Assembly: GCF_900114435.1 (NCBI RefSeq)
Contig: NZ_FOZK01000001.1
Location: 248,001 to 312,000, forward strand
Length of the DNA: 64,000 nt
Reading direction: 5' to 3'
Source of the DNA: Halomicrobium zhouii
GTDB taxonomy: Archaea > Halobacteriota > Halobacteria > Halobacteriales > Haloarculaceae
Positions 1 to 8,563 of this stretch are shown here, one piece after another; within the stretch, counting starts at the first letter, position 1, and every line of letters begins with the position of its first letter. The position numbers were made by a program, and so were the translations under genes. A model generated the notes under the pieces. The model searched no databases and was not told the DNA's origin. It saw nothing but the letters and a program-made list of their open reading frames with translations.

Positions 1-205
1 CGACGCGACGTCGCGCGAGGAGACTGACCTGCCGCCGCTGTTCCGGACGATCGACCCGGAGGCCGTCGACGCGCTCCTCGCGCCCCGCCCGTCTGGGCGG
101 GCCGAACCGCTGACGCTCAGCTTCGAGTACGCCGGCTGTCGCGTCTCCGTCGAGCGGTCGGACGCAGACGCCGTCGCGATCACGGCGACCGTCGAGCCGG
201 AATGA
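1..205 (+). CDS. HalOD1 output-domain protein, C-terminal part only
   Basis: An open frame enters from the left edge and stops at TGA 203-205. The visible 67 residues contain LPPLFRTIDPEAVDALL, then a beta-rich stretch with FEYAGCRVSV and a final VAITATVEPE. This pattern of an acidic N-terminal patch, 'xPPLxxxIDPEALDxL' and 'FxYxGxxVxV' is what I know from the short haloarchaeal HalOD1 output domain, found alone or attached to response regulators. The start lies outside the window, so it could be a stand-alone roughly 90-residue protein or the end of a longer signalling protein. The downstream flippase is on the same strand but 180 nt away. Confidence 0.6.
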   Translation, partial: DATSREETDLPPLFRTIDPEAVDALLAPRPSGRAEPLTLSFEYAGCRVSVERSDADAVAITATVEPE

Positions 206-385
206 GACGCGTCTCTCACTGGTAGACGCCGTATTACCTTGCCCGGGCCGTGCACGGATCGGAGCGATGGGACTGCCGATCGTCTCGACGGGGCTACCAG
301 CGGTCGCCTCGCGAGCGCGTGCACCCGGCCTCACCGGGCAGGACAGCGTCGGATCGATACGGGACCGAGCGGGGCGCAGACGGCG

Positions 386-1888
386 ATGAACCGCAAACTG
401 ACCAGCGGCTTCCTCTCGATCCTGAACGCCAAGATACTGGTCTCGTTCGTCGGCGTACTCTCCCTGCCCCTGGTCGTCCGCGCGCTGGGCGCCGACGGCT
501 ACGGGAACTACGCCTTCCTCATGTCGACGTTCTCCATGCTGATGATCCTGGTGAGTTCCGGGGTCACCGAGGGCGTCCAGAAGTTCGTCGCCGAGGAACG
601 GGACCTCGCGGGCTGGCGCGAACAGGTGCTGGGCTTCTACGGAAAGCTCGCCGTCGGGCTGGCGCTGGTCGGGAGCGTCCTCGTGGCGGGCGCCACCTGG
701 CTCGGGCTGGTCGACGGCCTGCTCTCGCCCCGGTTCCGGATTTACTTCTACCTGCTGGCTGGGCTGGTGGTCGCGGCACAGCTCCGGGCGTTCGTCCGGC
801 GGTCGCTGATGGGCGTCGGTCTCGAGAAGTACTCCGAGTCGCTGGTCGTGACCGGGAAGCTCACCTGGCTCGGCGTCAGCCTGGGACTGGCGTGGGTCGG
901 CTACGGCGTCGCGGGTTTCCTGGTCGGCAAGATCGCCGCCTCGGCGCTCACGGCCGTCGTCGGCGGGTTCGTCCTCTCGCGACACGTCTCGATCCCCCGC
1001 GTCCTCCGGCCGAGTGGGCCCTCCTTTCCGCGGCGGGAGCTGCTGTCGTTCAACGGGCTCAACATCGTGCTGGTCCTCCTGCTCATGTCGCTGTTCCACG
1101 TCGACATCGTGATGCTCCGGCTCCTGGGCGACAGCGCGCAGACGGGCTACTACAAGGCGGCGCTGGCGCTGGCCGAGTACATGTGGCTCGTCCCGATATC
1201 GCTCCAGACGCTGTTGCTCCACTCGACGTCGAACCTCTGGTCGAACGACCGGCGTGAAGCGATTTCGGACCTGGCCACGAGGGTCACGCGCTACGCGTTC
1301 CTGCTGACGGCGCTGCTGGCCATCGGCGTCTACGCGCTGGCCGACCGGTTCGTCCCGTTCTACTACGGCCAGGCGTTCGTCGTCCTGCTGGAGCCACTGA
1401 CGCTGCTGTTGCCGGGCGCGCTCGGCTTCGCGCTCGCCCGGCCGCTGTACGGGATCAACCAGGCCAACGGGAACCTCCGGCCACTCATCGTCGCCACCGG
1501 CGGGGCGGCCGCCGTCAACGCCGGCCTGAACTACGCCCTGATCCCCCTGTACGGCATGTCAGGGGCCGCCGCCGCGACGAGCGTCGGCTACGGGTCGATG
1601 TTCGTCCTCCAGGTCGCCTGCGCTCGCCACCTCGGCTACGACCCGCTCTCGGGGCTGCGACCGGTCAGACTCCTCGCGACGGTCGCCGTCGGTGCGCCGC
1701 TGATCGTCGGGCTCGACGCGCTCGTCTCGAGCACGCTCGTCGCGTTCGCCGTCGTCCCCGCCGTCGGCTTCCTCGCGTTCGCCGCCGCCGCGCTCGGCAC
1801 CGGTGCCCTCGACGCCGAGGAACTGCTGGAGGCGGCCGAACTGTTACCGGATCCGGTCGAACGCGGCGTCCGGCTGATCGTCCCGTAG
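386..1888 (+). CDS. Wzx-like oligosaccharide flippase (MOP superfamily)
   Basis: 500 residues of mostly hydrophobic sequence with about 12-14 predicted membrane segments. It opens with LNAKILVSFVGVLSLPLVVRALGADGYGNYAF, the usual start of polysaccharide flippases ('xxLGxxxYGxYxF'). The family moves lipid-linked glycan units across the cytoplasmic membrane. I chose ATG 386, because the 49 codons in front are Arg/Ser/Gly-rich and look non-coding. The glycosyltransferase and GT-C-like genes at 7.3-11.5 kb and the secreted beta-helix genes next door suggest a surface-glycan locus. The exact substrate cannot be read from the sequence. Confidence 0.88.
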   Translation: MNRKLTSGFLSILNAKILVSFVGVLSLPLVVRALGADGYGNYAFLMSTFSMLMILVSSGVTEGVQKFVAEERDLAGWREQVLGFYGKLAVGLALVGSVLVAGATWLGLVDGLLSPRFRIYFYLLAGLVVAAQLRAFVRRSLMGVGLEKYSESLVVTGKLTWLGVSLGLAWVGYGVAGFLVGKIAASALTAVVGGFVLSRHVSIPRVLRPSGPSFPRRELLSFNGLNIVLVLLLMSLFHVDIVMLRLLGDSAQTGYYKAALALAEYMWLVPISLQTLLLHSTSNLWSNDRREAISDLATRVTRYAFLLTALLAIGVYALADRFVPFYYGQAFVVLLEPLTLLLPGALGFALARPLYGINQANGNLRPLIVATGGAAAVNAGLNYALIPLYGMSGAAAATSVGYGSMFVLQVACARHLGYDPLSGLRPVRLLATVAVGAPLIVGLDALVSSTLVAFAVVPAVGFLAFAAAALGTGALDAEELLEAAELLPDPVERGVRLIVP

Positions 1889-2111
1889 GCTCTCAACGGG
1901 CTACCGTCCGGGACGCGCGTGGCCAGTATTGAAGCGTTACGGCCGGGTAAGCGGACCGTACTACCCTCTTCTTGTTATCAGAGTGGCTCTTTATCCGCCC
2001 TTTCGGACGAGGAGTTCGCCTCTACCTGGTAACTATCTCGCTGTAACTGGTCCCTCCCGGAACGTAACCGACGCCAATCAGGGAGGTTTCAGCCAGTTAC
2101 TCGCGACAACA

Positions 2112-2123
2112 CTTAACCTAAAA
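2112..2123 (+). promoter_or_regulatory. Probable TATA/BRE region for the 2145 gene
   Basis: An A/T-rich stretch (ttaacctaaaa) lies about 25-30 nt before GTG 2145 in otherwise GC-rich DNA. That spacing fits a leaderless haloarchaeal transcript and supports GTG 2145 rather than TTG 1929 as the start. Confidence 0.5.
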
Positions 2124-2144
2124 CTCCAGAGAAAGCCGGGTACA

Positions 2145-4073
2145 GTGACAGAGAAAGACGACGCTACTGCTGGTAAGGAGCGATTAATCGATAGGCGAAG
2201 TATGCTGACGCTGACTGGCTCGGCCGCGGCCGCGACGCTACTCGGCGTCGGGAGTGCCAGCGCCCAGCCCACGCCCTCGAAGCACATGCTGCTGGACACG
2301 ACCGACACCGAGGAGGTCTGCCACTACGTCGTCGAGGCCTCGGAGGCCATCGAGGTCGTCCCGACCGACGGGAACACCGTCTCGACCGCGACCGACACCC
2401 GCGTCGAGGGCGACGTCGACCAGGGCTACGTCGCTCTCAGGTACGACGGCTGGATCTCGACCATCGAGATCGACGGCCGGGCCTACGTCCGCTTCGGTGA
2501 TTCGGCCGAGAAGCTGTTCCCCGACACGGGCCGGAAGGTCGTCGTCACCTCGCCGACCGAGGTCGACTACCAGTTCACGGCGACCGGGGACATCGAGCGC
2601 GTCGAGGACGGGAGCCGGAACGCCGCCGAGACGCAGAACGACTCGATCACCGAGAACGACGACGGGACGGTCACCGCCGACGGCTTCACCGGCAACGGCT
2701 ACGGCGACTCCTTCACCGTCTACGGCGACGTCACCGAGTTCACCCCGCTCGAGGGTGACTACACGATCACCGTCGACGGCCAGGAGACGACGGCCTACGA
2801 ACTCACCGGCCAGGAGCCCGAACAGTCGAAGCGCCTGCGCATCGTCTCGCCCACGGAGATCGACTACACCTTCACCGTCACGGGCGGCGCCGTGCGCGTC
2901 GAGGACGGCAGCAAGTACGAGGCCGAGACCAACAACGACACCATCGAGCAGAACGCCGACGGCACCTACCAGGTCAGTGGACTCACCGGGAACGGCTACG
3001 GCGACACCTTCGACCTGACGGGCGACGTCACCGCCTTCTCCCCCATGGAGGGCGAGTTCACGCTCACCCTCGACGGCGAGGAGGTTTCGGCCTACGAGCT
3101 CACCGGCGAGGAACCGCCGGCCGAGGACGAGTCGGCCGAGGACGGCCCCGTTATCGGCGGCGGTGAGGGGTACGAACACACCGTCCCCGAGTCCGCGGCC
3201 GACGTCGTCGTCTCGACGAAGGCCCAGCTGAACGACGCGCTCCAGAGCGCCTCCGCCGGCGACGTCGTCTACGTCAGCGGCGACGCCGACATCTACATGG
3301 GGGAAAGCGAGTTCTCCATCCCGAGCGGCGTCACGCTCGCCTCGGACCGGGGCATCGACGGCGCGGCCGGCGGCCGCCTCTACACCGACCGCCACCCGTG
3401 GCCGATGCTCGAAGCGGCCGACGACGTCCGCGTCACCGGCCTCCGGATCGAGGGGCCCCGGAGCGACTGGTACGACCGGGGCGTCCTCGAACAGGGCCTG
3501 ACGCTTTCCGGCAGCGGCTGTGAGGTCGACAACGTGGAGGCCTACGGCTGGGGCTGGGCGGCGGTCCGGTGCCAGCAGTCGGCCCACGTCCACCACAGCG
3601 AACTCCACACCAACACCGAGGACGGCTCGGGCTACGGCGTGGCGACGACGAGCGCGAACGACGTCCTCGTCGAGTACAACCACTTCTACGACAACCGTCA
3701 CAGCGTCGAATCGACGGGCGGCGACTACACGGCCCGCTACAACCACGTCACCGGCAAGGCTATCTCTCACGTCTTCGACCAGCACGAGCCCGGTGGCGAC
3801 CGGATCGAGATCTACAACAACACCGTCGAGGTCGTCGACCAGGACCGGAAGGACAAGAACGCGCCGGCGGTGGCCATCCGTGGCGTCCCCTCGGACGGCG
3901 CCTACATCCACGACAACTGGTTCTACAACCCCGAAGAACCCCGGAGCACCCCCGACGGCTGGACCGACGAGGCCATCATCCAGGTCCACGTCGACTCCTG
4001 GGAGAACGTCGAGTTCGAGAACAACCACTACGGCTCCTCCGAGCCGTCGTCGGACGACGTCGGCTGTCCCTGA
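2145..4073 (+). CDS. Tat-secreted beta-helix (pectate-lyase-like) protein with duplicated module
   Basis: 642 residues from GTG 2145. The N-terminus has a twin-arginine signal (DRRSMLTLTGSAAAATLLG, then ASA as cleavage region), so the protein is exported folded. Residues about 131-226 and 229-324 are two copies of one beta module (VVVTSPTEVDYQFTATG against LRIVSPTEIDYTFTVTG, each ending YELTGQEP or YELTGEEP). From about residue 348 there is a right-handed parallel beta-helix with asparagine ladders (VEYNHFYDN, IYNNTVEV, IHDNWFYN, FENNHYG). Related folds include pectate lyases and surface carbohydrate-binding proteins, but I see no clear catalytic residues and do not assign an enzyme. The next gene is convergent, 63 nt away. 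Confidence 0.8.
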   Translation: MTEKDDATAGKERLIDRRSMLTLTGSAAAATLLGVGSASAQPTPSKHMLLDTTDTEEVCHYVVEASEAIEVVPTDGNTVSTATDTRVEGDVDQGYVALRYDGWISTIEIDGRAYVRFGDSAEKLFPDTGRKVVVTSPTEVDYQFTATGDIERVEDGSRNAAETQNDSITENDDGTVTADGFTGNGYGDSFTVYGDVTEFTPLEGDYTITVDGQETTAYELTGQEPEQSKRLRIVSPTEIDYTFTVTGGAVRVEDGSKYEAETNNDTIEQNADGTYQVSGLTGNGYGDTFDLTGDVTAFSPMEGEFTLTLDGEEVSAYELTGEEPPAEDESAEDGPVIGGGEGYEHTVPESAADVVVSTKAQLNDALQSASAGDVVYVSGDADIYMGESEFSIPSGVTLASDRGIDGAAGGRLYTDRHPWPMLEAADDVRVTGLRIEGPRSDWYDRGVLEQGLTLSGSGCEVDNVEAYGWGWAAVRCQQSAHVHHSELHTNTEDGSGYGVATTSANDVLVEYNHFYDNRHSVESTGGDYTARYNHVTGKAISHVFDQHEPGGDRIEIYNNTVEVVDQDRKDKNAPAVAIRGVPSDGAYIHDNWFYNPEEPRSTPDGWTDEAIIQVHVDSWENVEFENNHYGSSEPSSDDVGCP

Positions 4074-4136
4074 CGCGGCCGACCGTCACGCGCTCGACTC
4101 CGCGGTCCGTCCAGCGGCGATTCGCACCGGATACCG

Positions 4137-5534
4137 CTACAGCGCGACCCAGTTACGGCCGTCCGGCTGGGCGCGGTAGGCCGTCCAGGGCTCGGTCGAC
4201 GTGTCCCAGACGGTGGCGCCGGTCGCCCCGGCGTAGTCGGCGTGGCCGTTCCACTCGCCCTCGACGGCCGGGTCGCCGTCGTTGGTCCCCCAGCGGTTGA
4301 TCAGCGTCCGGACCCCCTCGTCGGTGACGTGCTCGTAGTCGACGTTGGCGACGTTGTCGAGGACGCTCTCGGTACCGCCTTCGATAGTGATCTTCCAGGG
4401 CTCGCCGGCGGTGCCGCCGATGCCGTTCACGTAACAGTCGTCGTCCTCGACGCGGAGCAGGGTGGTCGAGTACTCCTCGCTGGTGCGCTCGCCCCAGACG
4501 CCGCTGGCGCGCACCGACGATCCGCTGGCCCGCAACAGCGGCCGCCAGCCGTCCGCTCGCCCCCAGTTCCGGGCGAAGACGTTCGAGATGGGCGAGTTGC
4601 CGGTGCCGTCGACGATGGCGCTCTGCTTGGCGCCCTCGACGTGCATGTTCGAGATGGAAAAGCGCGAGGTCCCCCGGAAGCCGGCGTTCAGCCCCTCCTT
4701 CAGGATGACGTCGGCGTACTGGTTGCCAGGCGTCGTGTTGACGATGCCATCGTTGCCGCCGGCGGAGAAGATGGTGACGTTCGTGAAGTGGCTCTCGGCG
4801 CCCTCTATTAGGAAGCCGGAACCGATGGCGTGGACGTTGTCCACCTTCAGCCGGTTGCCCCCGCCCAGGTAGAGCGCGTGGCCGTTCACGTTCTCGACCC
4901 AGGCGTTCTGGACGCGACAGCCGCTGGCGCTGGCCGCGAGGTGGAGCGCGTCGCCGCCGCCCCAGCGGAAGATGACGTTCTCGAAGGTGTAGTCGATGAC
5001 GTTGCCGTCCGTCTCGACGATGTTCGCGTCGCCGCTCCGGTCGCCCTCGCCGGCCCCGTAGACGGTCATGTTGCGGACGCCGCCGAAGTTGCCGGCTTTC
5101 CCCGCCAACCTGACCGTCGGCGTCGACGGTTCGTCCGCGGCGTGGCGCAGCGTCGTCGTCCGGACGCCCTCGCCCTGGAGGTACGTCGACGTGTCGCTGT
5201 AGTCGAAGTCGGGGTCGGTCTCGACGCCGTCTGTCTCGAACCAGCCGCTCCCGAACTCGACGGTGCCGTGGTAGTCGGCGAACAGGTCCGCCGGCACCTG
5301 GTAGGGATCCTCACGCGTGCCCGAGCCATCGTCGGCCTGCGCGCGGACCTGCGGAATGCCGTTCAACAGTCCCGTCTCGATGGCCTCCCGGGTCGTCACC
5401 TCCCCGTTCGGGGCCTGCTGGTCGGTCTTCGCGGCACCCTGCCCCGCGTCCAGATCCACACCCTGACAGCCGGCGACGGCGGCCGAGGCGGCCCCCGCCA
5501 GCTGCAGCAGCGTCCGTCGTCGTAGCGATGTCAT
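4137..5534 (-). CDS. Tat lipoprotein with right-handed beta-helix fold
   Basis: 465 residues. The N-terminus MTSLRRRTLLQLAGAAS followed by AVAGC gives a Tat motif and a lipobox, so the mature protein is probably a lipid-anchored surface protein starting at Cys. The body has repeated short strands with Asn and Gly turns (VIDYTFENVIFRWGGGDALH, VQNAWVENVNGHALYLGG, KVDNVHAIGSG), typical of parallel beta-helix repeats of polysaccharide lyases and glycan-binding proteins. It resembles the neighbour at 5639-7078 in layout and may be a distant paralogue. No catalytic site can be assigned. Both minus-strand beta-helix genes have their own starts and a gap of 104 nt. Confidence 0.8.
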   Translation of the reverse strand: MTSLRRRTLLQLAGAASAAVAGCQGVDLDAGQGAAKTDQQAPNGEVTTREAIETGLLNGIPQVRAQADDGSGTREDPYQVPADLFADYHGTVEFGSGWFETDGVETDPDFDYSDTSTYLQGEGVRTTTLRHAADEPSTPTVRLAGKAGNFGGVRNMTVYGAGEGDRSGDANIVETDGNVIDYTFENVIFRWGGGDALHLAASASGCRVQNAWVENVNGHALYLGGGNRLKVDNVHAIGSGFLIEGAESHFTNVTIFSAGGNDGIVNTTPGNQYADVILKEGLNAGFRGTSRFSISNMHVEGAKQSAIVDGTGNSPISNVFARNWGRADGWRPLLRASGSSVRASGVWGERTSEEYSTTLLRVEDDDCYVNGIGGTAGEPWKITIEGGTESVLDNVANVDYEHVTDEGVRTLINRWGTNDGDPAVEGEWNGHADYAGATGATVWDTSTEPWTAYRAQPDGRNWVAL

Positions 5535-5638
5535 CGGTCTCGAGTGGACCGTCCGTCCCCCGACCGATTGTTATTTCGCGGCTGAGGGGTCGTAGAAGCA
5601 ACCTACGGCCGCGCACCCACACTGGTCCTGGTCTCTCC

Positions 5639-7078
5639 TCACTGCTCGCTATCCAGCGCGTCGCCCGTTCGAACGTCGAGCGTCTCCACTGTCGACCGTC
5701 GTCCCCGGACCGGAATCCCTGGCACGTCGATCTCGCCGCCGTCGACGACGCAGTTCTCGCAGGCCGTGAAGGAGAGGCCGTTGCGGCCCGGGCCGGTCCC
5801 GCTGACGGTGCAGTCCTCGAAGGCGACGTCCGCGCGGCCGGCGATCTCGACGGCCCACCCGCCGGCGGCCGACCCGGTGACTGTGACGTTCTCGAAGGTC
5901 GGGCCCGGGGACGGGTCCGCCGCGTCGTCGTCGAGGGCCCGGACGGCGGGGGTGTCGTCGCGGTCGACGCGGATGGTCGTGTCCCGGATCGTCGACGTCC
6001 CGGCGTTCGGGTGGAAGACGAGGCCGCCGAACCCCTCGCCAGCGTCTTCGCCGATCCGGATCTCGCAGTCCTCGACCACGATGCCGCTTCGGTTGCGGAT
6101 TCGGAGGCCGCGGGCGTTCATCGCGCCGGCGTGGGAGGGCGGGCGCTCGTCGACGACGACGGTGACGTCCCGCGCCGTCGAGTCGGTCGAGCCGAGGCGG
6201 ACGTTGGCGATGTTGTTGTTCGCGTAGCGCCCGCCGCGGACGTGGACCGTGCCGTCGCGGCCTCGCAGGGCCTCGTCGTCCCGGCCCGGCGCGGAGGCGT
6301 ACAGCCCGTTGTTCGGGAAGTTGCGCACCTCGCAGTCGACGAACTCGAGGGTACCCGCGTGGGCCGCGCCGACGTAGAGGCCGACGGCGTTGCCCCCGTC
6401 GTGGCCGCCGTCGCGGGCGACGACGTGCTCGACGGTGCCGGTCGCGGACTCCTCGCGGACGTCGAACCGGAAGGCGGCGGGGTTGCCCGGCAACGACTCG
6501 TCGGGCATCGTCCCGCGCACGCGGAGGTCTCGCACCGCGAAGTCGCCCCGGGAGAAGACCTGCGTCGCGCCGCCGGCGCCGGACGCGCGGTAGTCCAGCG
6601 TGAACCCCTCGAACAGAAAGTCGCTGACGCCGTGGAACTGCAGGAACTGGTGCCCGATGTCGACGGCGGGCCGGCCGGGGACGAGGCTCGTCTCGGCGGG
6701 CGACTCGGCGACCAGCCCCGCGTTCGAGACGTCCTCCACGCGGAGCGAGTTGACCCGGTAGGTGCCCGCCGGGACGTACGCCAGGGTGTCGTCGGCGACG
6801 ACCCGCTCCAGGACGTCGTCGATGGGCTCGGATCCGTCCGGGCTGGCGCCGGCGGCGACGACGTCCACGTACTCGTCGAACCGGTCGTCGTACGCCGCCG
6901 CGAGGCGCTCCCGCGATGTCGGCGTCGTCGGCGTGGGGGAGTCCGTGGTCTGGTCTCGGTCCGGAGTCGTCGTCTCGGGCGTTTCGTCGCGGAACTGGCA
7001 GCCCGCGACGGCGGCCGGGAGGGTGACGGCGGCCCCGCGGCGGAGGAACGCCCGCCTGGAGGAACGGTCGCCGGTCAT
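5639..7078 (-). CDS. Tat lipoprotein with right-handed beta-helix fold
   Basis: 479 residues. SSRRAFLRRGAAVTLPAAVAGC is a Tat signal with lipobox, followed by a Thr/Pro/Asp linker (residues about 33-55) that probably spans the S-layer zone. An early segment (VVADDTLAYVPAGTYRVNSL) resembles the pectate-lyase 'VxxPxGxY' entry strand. Beta-helix rungs follow: LEFVDCEVRNFPNNGLYAS, GLRIRNRSGIVVEDCEIRI, FEDCTVSGTGPGRNGLSFT. Substrate and activity are unknown. It lies between another beta-helix lipoprotein and a GT2 glycosyltransferase, which suggests exopolysaccharide or glycan handling at the cell surface. Confidence 0.8.
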   Translation of the reverse strand: MTGDRSSRRAFLRRGAAVTLPAAVAGCQFRDETPETTTPDRDQTTDSPTPTTPTSRERLAAAYDDRFDEYVDVVAAGASPDGSEPIDDVLERVVADDTLAYVPAGTYRVNSLRVEDVSNAGLVAESPAETSLVPGRPAVDIGHQFLQFHGVSDFLFEGFTLDYRASGAGGATQVFSRGDFAVRDLRVRGTMPDESLPGNPAAFRFDVREESATGTVEHVVARDGGHDGGNAVGLYVGAAHAGTLEFVDCEVRNFPNNGLYASAPGRDDEALRGRDGTVHVRGGRYANNNIANVRLGSTDSTARDVTVVVDERPPSHAGAMNARGLRIRNRSGIVVEDCEIRIGEDAGEGFGGLVFHPNAGTSTIRDTTIRVDRDDTPAVRALDDDAADPSPGPTFENVTVTGSAAGGWAVEIAGRADVAFEDCTVSGTGPGRNGLSFTACENCVVDGGEIDVPGIPVRGRRSTVETLDVRTGDALDSEQ

Positions 7079-7274
7079 GGCTGATTCGCGGGCGCCGCTT
7101 CTGCGTGGGCGGGTGGCCCGCTCTGGAGCGACCGAGCGGGCGCGGCGTCGTCGGTGATCATGTGGTGTGGGTTCCTCGCGTGCGGGTTAGTTACGCAGTC
7201 GCTGTGTCTCCGTCGCGTCGTCCGGCGCCGGGCAGCCGTCGCCTACCGGGGGGTTGCCAGCGTCGACTGGGCCG

Positions 7275-8411
7275 TCACTCCGCCCTCGACGGCGTCCGGC
7301 TCTTGGGGCCGTCCGATTCCGCGACAGCGTCCGGTTCCGCGACGCGCTCGGCGACCTCCACGGGGAACGCGGAGTGCTCGGGCGGCGGCATGAAGAAGCC
7401 CCGGACGAACCCGGCGCTGCTGAGGACGTACGTCCCCAGCCGCTGGGTCGCGTCGGCGTGACCCTCCCAGGCGACGTCGGCGGCGAACGTGACGAGCGAG
7501 ACGGCGAGCCACGCCACCGCCAGTGCGGGCTGGACGAGCAGGCTCGTCGCCCCGGCGGCGAGCCAGCCGTAGAAGACCGCCCGGTAGCGGTACCGGTCGA
7601 CGAACTTCCACACCGTCCGCGGCGAGTGGACGCTCTTCCGGACGGCCTGGCCGAGGCCGAAGTAGTAGCCGTTGCGCCACCGGCGGCACAGTTCGGCCGC
7701 CCCGGGCGAGCAGGGGTGGGAGGCCGCGACGATCGGGAGGCGTCGGACGTCGTAGCCCGCCTCCGTTATCCGGTAGCCCAGTTCGACGTCTTCGAGCGCC
7801 CGCAGGAACGGGTCGAACCCGTCGACCTGGTCGAGCACGTCGGCGTCGTAGATGGCGACGCCGCGTAGCGCCTCGACCGGCTCGGGGTCGGTGGCCTCGG
7901 CGGTGTTGAGGTGGCCGTCGAGGCCGGCGACGTCGTCGCGCTGGTCGAGGACGCGCCGGGCGCGGTCGAGCCACTCTCCCGAGATGCGCATGTCGCCGTC
8001 GACGAACAGCAACTGGTCGCCGGTGGCGCGCTGGTGGCCGACGTAGCGGCCCGCACCCGGAGTCGTAAGGTCGTCGTCGGGGATCCGCAGTACCGTCACC
8101 GGGTACTCGCGGGCGAGTTCGACCGTCCGGTCCGTCGAGTTCGAGTCGACGACGATCACCTCGGTCGACGGGTCGTCCGCGACGGCCGCCAGGACCGACT
8201 CCAGGCAGGTCTCGATCCGGTCTTCCTCGTTGTACGTCGGGACGACGACGGACAGTGACGGGCGAGTGCTCGATTCGGCTGTCGCCCGCCCTGACCGGGT
8301 CTCCGTGCGGCGGCGCGACCACTGGACGTCGTTCGGTTCGTCGGACGGGTCGCTGCGCCGGTCCCGGGACGGTCGCCCGTTCCCGGCGTCGGATCCGACG
8401 TCACTCGCCAT
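7275..8411 (-). CDS. Family 2 glycosyltransferase with C-terminal membrane segments
   Basis: 378 residues from ATG 8411 (a GTG three codons upstream is also possible). After a polar 45-residue leader comes the GT-A fold: LSVVVPTYNEEDRIETCLES, IVVDSNSTDRT, and the metal-binding DxD in LLFVDGDMRISGEWL. FLRALEDVELGYRITEAGYDV is the usual acceptor-side ED motif. Hydrophobic helices near residues 270-350 probably hold it at the membrane. It should transfer a nucleotide-activated sugar to a lipid or protein acceptor; donor and acceptor are not readable. The flippase, DUF1616 and GT-C-like genes around it fit a glycan assembly locus. Confidence 0.88.
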   Translation of the reverse strand: MASDVGSDAGNGRPSRDRRSDPSDEPNDVQWSRRRTETRSGRATAESSTRPSLSVVVPTYNEEDRIETCLESVLAAVADDPSTEVIVVDSNSTDRTVELAREYPVTVLRIPDDDLTTPGAGRYVGHQRATGDQLLFVDGDMRISGEWLDRARRVLDQRDDVAGLDGHLNTAEATDPEPVEALRGVAIYDADVLDQVDGFDPFLRALEDVELGYRITEAGYDVRRLPIVAASHPCSPGAAELCRRWRNGYYFGLGQAVRKSVHSPRTVWKFVDRYRYRAVFYGWLAAGATSLLVQPALAVAWLAVSLVTFAADVAWEGHADATQRLGTYVLSSAGFVRGFFMPPPEHSAFPVEVAERVAEPDAVAESDGPKSRTPSRAE

Positions 8412-8563
8412 CCGCGTCACCTGCGTGTCGGCGCGTCGTGTCTGGTAGCATCAGTTACTCACTCGTTTGTCTCCGATCTCGTCCGGAGCGTCACCGCGGC
8501 GTTCGTTAGTTATGTATCGTGTACTCCCGAACTCTGGCCGACCGGAGTCCGGTGATCCGCCGA

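Noticed and set aside
2238-4028. Long minus-strand open frame opposite the Tat beta-helix gene
   Set aside because: It is Val/Asp/Gly-rich without any domain and lies exactly opposite a gene with signal peptide, duplicated module and beta-helix repeats. Long antisense frames are common in high-GC haloarchaeal DNA.
5528-7084. 518-codon plus-strand open frame opposite the 5639-7078 lipoprotein
   Set aside because: Its product is repetitive Val/Asp/Arg/Gly with no motif, while the minus-strand frame has a Tat lipoprotein signal and beta-helix repeats.
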